From the NCBI GenBank assembly GCA_045592585.1, contig JAZNVB010000005.1, forward strand, positions 1 through 31,956: DNA of 31,956 bases, given 5' to 3'. This document shows, piece after piece, positions 30,712 to 31,956 of the stretch. Under the pieces are notes generated by a model. The model saw nothing but the letters and a program-made list of their open reading frames with translations. It was not told the DNA's origin and searched no databases. Made by a program: the position numbers and the translations under genes. This stretch comes from SIG440 sp045592585 (GTDB lineage Bacteria; Bacillota; Clostridia; Monoglobales; Monoglobaceae). Numbering within the stretch: the first letter of the stretch is position 1; each line of letters starts with the position of its first letter.

Positions 30712-31956
30712 TACTTTTTCGCCTCCTGTGCCGCTTTTGTTACCTTTGCTCTTGCTGTTCTTACCTGCTGAAGAGGATTCTGCTCTGCAGGGCAAACATA
30801 CGCACAAGAGCCGCATTGGATACAGTCCATAACATTGAGCTTTTGCATTGCATCCAAATCACCGGCTTTAACCGCTTCGATAATTTTATTGGGAAGAAGA
30901 TTCATGGGGCATCCCTCAACGCATCTTCCGCATCTTAAACAGTTTTGCTTAACCTTTTTCGAAATCATTTCCTCACTGAACGCCAATATTCCCGAAGTTC
31001 CCTTTACAACCGGAATGTTGGTATCAGGAACAGAAATACCCATCATAGGGCCACCCATGATAACCTTTGCCGCAGTTTTTACAAAGCCGCCGCATTTCTC
31101 TATTGCGTCCTCAACATTTGTACCCACACGAATTCTGAAGTTTGCAGGATTTGCAATGCAGTCACCGCTAACGGTTACAATTCGCTTAATAACAGGGGCA
31201 CCCATCAAAAAGGCTCTTGCAATGGCAGCACAGGTATCAATGTTGTCAACCACGCAGCCAACATCAAGAGGCAGCTTGCCGGGGGGAACTGTGCGTCCGG
31301 TAATTGCCTTGATAAGATGTTTTTCGGAGCCCTGTGGGTACTTGGTTTTAACCTGCACCACATTGATTTTCACCTCGGTCTCCTTTGCGGCCCACTCCTT
31401 CATTACTTTAATTGCGTCGGGCTTGTTGGTTTCAATTGCAATATAGCCCTCCTTCAGGCCAAGAACCCTTGTAATAATCTTAAGACCCTCAATAACCTCT
31501 TCAGGTGTTTCAAGCATAGCACGGTGGTCGGAGGTAAGGTAAGGCTCACACTCAGCACCATTTATAATAGCATATTCAATTTTTTTATCAGGTGGTGGGC
31601 TCATCTTTATATGGGTGGGGAATGTAGCACCGCCCATACCCACAACGCCTGCCTCACGGATAACCTGAACAATCTCTTCCTTAGACATTGCTCTCCAGTC
31701 CTTTGGCTGAACGTCTGGTGAAAGTTCGTCCTGACCGTCGTTTTCAATAACAATCGAGTTTACCTTGATGCCCGAATGATGCATTCTTGGCTCAATAGCA
31801 ACAACCGTGCCCGAAACAGAAGAATGGATAAATGCCGAAACAAATCCGCCCGGCTCTGCAATCTTTTGTCCCATCAGCACTCTGTCACCGACGCTAACAC
31901 AAGGAACAGCAGGTGCACCTAAATGCTGTGAAAGGGGGAATACCATCTCATTTGAC
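30711..31956 (-). CDS. rnfC: Rnf complex NADH-side subunit RnfC (N-terminus off window)
   Basis: RnfC is the peripheral subunit that binds NAD(H) and FMN and exchanges electrons with the rest of the complex. The frame is open to the window edge, so the first ATG seen (31946) is internal: codons for Ser-Asn-Glu precede it, and the family starts some 30-40 residues earlier. Visible are PLSQHLGAPA, the NQO1-like flavin domain (GMGGATFPTHIKMSPP; INGAECEPYLTSDHR) and two 4Fe-4S motifs, CLRCGRCVEGCP and CIQCGSCAYVCP, near the C-terminus. Confidence 0.95.
   Translation of the reverse strand, partial: SNEMVFPLSQHLGAPAVPCVSVGDRVLMGQKIAEPGGFVSAFIHSSVSGTVVAIEPRMHHSGIKVNSIVIENDGQDELSPDVQPKDWRAMSKEEIVQVIREAGVVGMGGATFPTHIKMSPPPDKKIEYAIINGAECEPYLTSDHRAMLETPEEVIEGLKIITRVLGLKEGYIAIETNKPDAIKVMKEWAAKETEVKINVVQVKTKYPQGSEKHLIKAITGRTVPPGKLPLDVGCVVDNIDTCAAIARAFLMGAPVIKRIVTVSGDCIANPANFRIRVGTNVEDAIEKCGGFVKTAAKVIMGGPMMGISVPDTNIPVVKGTSGILAFSEEMISKKVKQNCLRCGRCVEGCPMNLLPNKIIEAVKAGDLDAMQKLNVMDCIQCGSCAYVCPAEQNPLQQVRTARAKVTKAAQEAKK

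Noticed and set aside
30945..31721. Long plus-strand open frame (258 codons) opposite rnfC, and a similar 203-codon frame at 30835-31446
   Set aside because: Both mirror the well-conserved rnfC coding sequence, have no ribosome site and give low-complexity, motif-free translations.

Overview
The window comes from a low-GC, anaerobic, endospore-forming Firmicute of class Clostridia. It carries a complete-order spoIIIA sporulation operon, a full Rnf ferredoxin:NAD+ oxidoreductase cluster, AGGAGG-type ribosome binding sites throughout and strong sigma-A promoters. The species cannot be read from the sequence. Almost every gene lies on the minus strand, so transcription runs right to left. No tRNA, rRNA or CRISPR array was seen, and no gene-free gap exceeds 300 bases.

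Layout, left to right. (1) 1-4824: spoIIIAH (cut by the window edge) through spoIIIAA, the forespore-mother cell channel operon. (2) 4908-7220: hflX and an aldo/keto reductase with their own promoter and terminator. (3) 7237-7345: a dense cluster of nested inverted repeats. (4) 7363-14343: a compact phage head module. It has a divergent repressor switch, a small Zn-ribbon protein, a sigma-region-4-like late activator, terminase, portal, scaffold, capsid and three neck proteins. There is no tail, lysis, replication or integrase gene. (5) 14396-22243: the housekeeping operon rimP-nusA-ylxR-ylxQ-infB-rbfA-nrnA-truB-ribF, with a terminator-like hairpin in its leader and a MITE-like repeat between infB and rbfA. 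(6) 22240-25061: nrdR with a likely NrdR box over its own promoter, a small membrane-anchored protein, a DUF378 membrane protein on the plus strand, an esterase, and a membrane protein of unknown role. (7) 25105-27018: a secreted BspA-type leucine-rich-repeat protein flanked by two near-identical terminators. (8) 27039-31956: rnfB, A, E, G, D and C, with rnfC cut by the right edge.

How it fits together. The spoIIIA proteins form the engulfment-stage channel. The nusA-infB operon couples transcription elongation, initiation factor supply, 30S maturation and flavin supply; FMN and FAD from RibF are cofactors of the Rnf complex. The least ordinary part is the intact phage head module with no tail. 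It could be a capsid-forming satellite, a domesticated packaging cassette or a cleanly trimmed prophage remnant, and the sequence alone does not decide between these.
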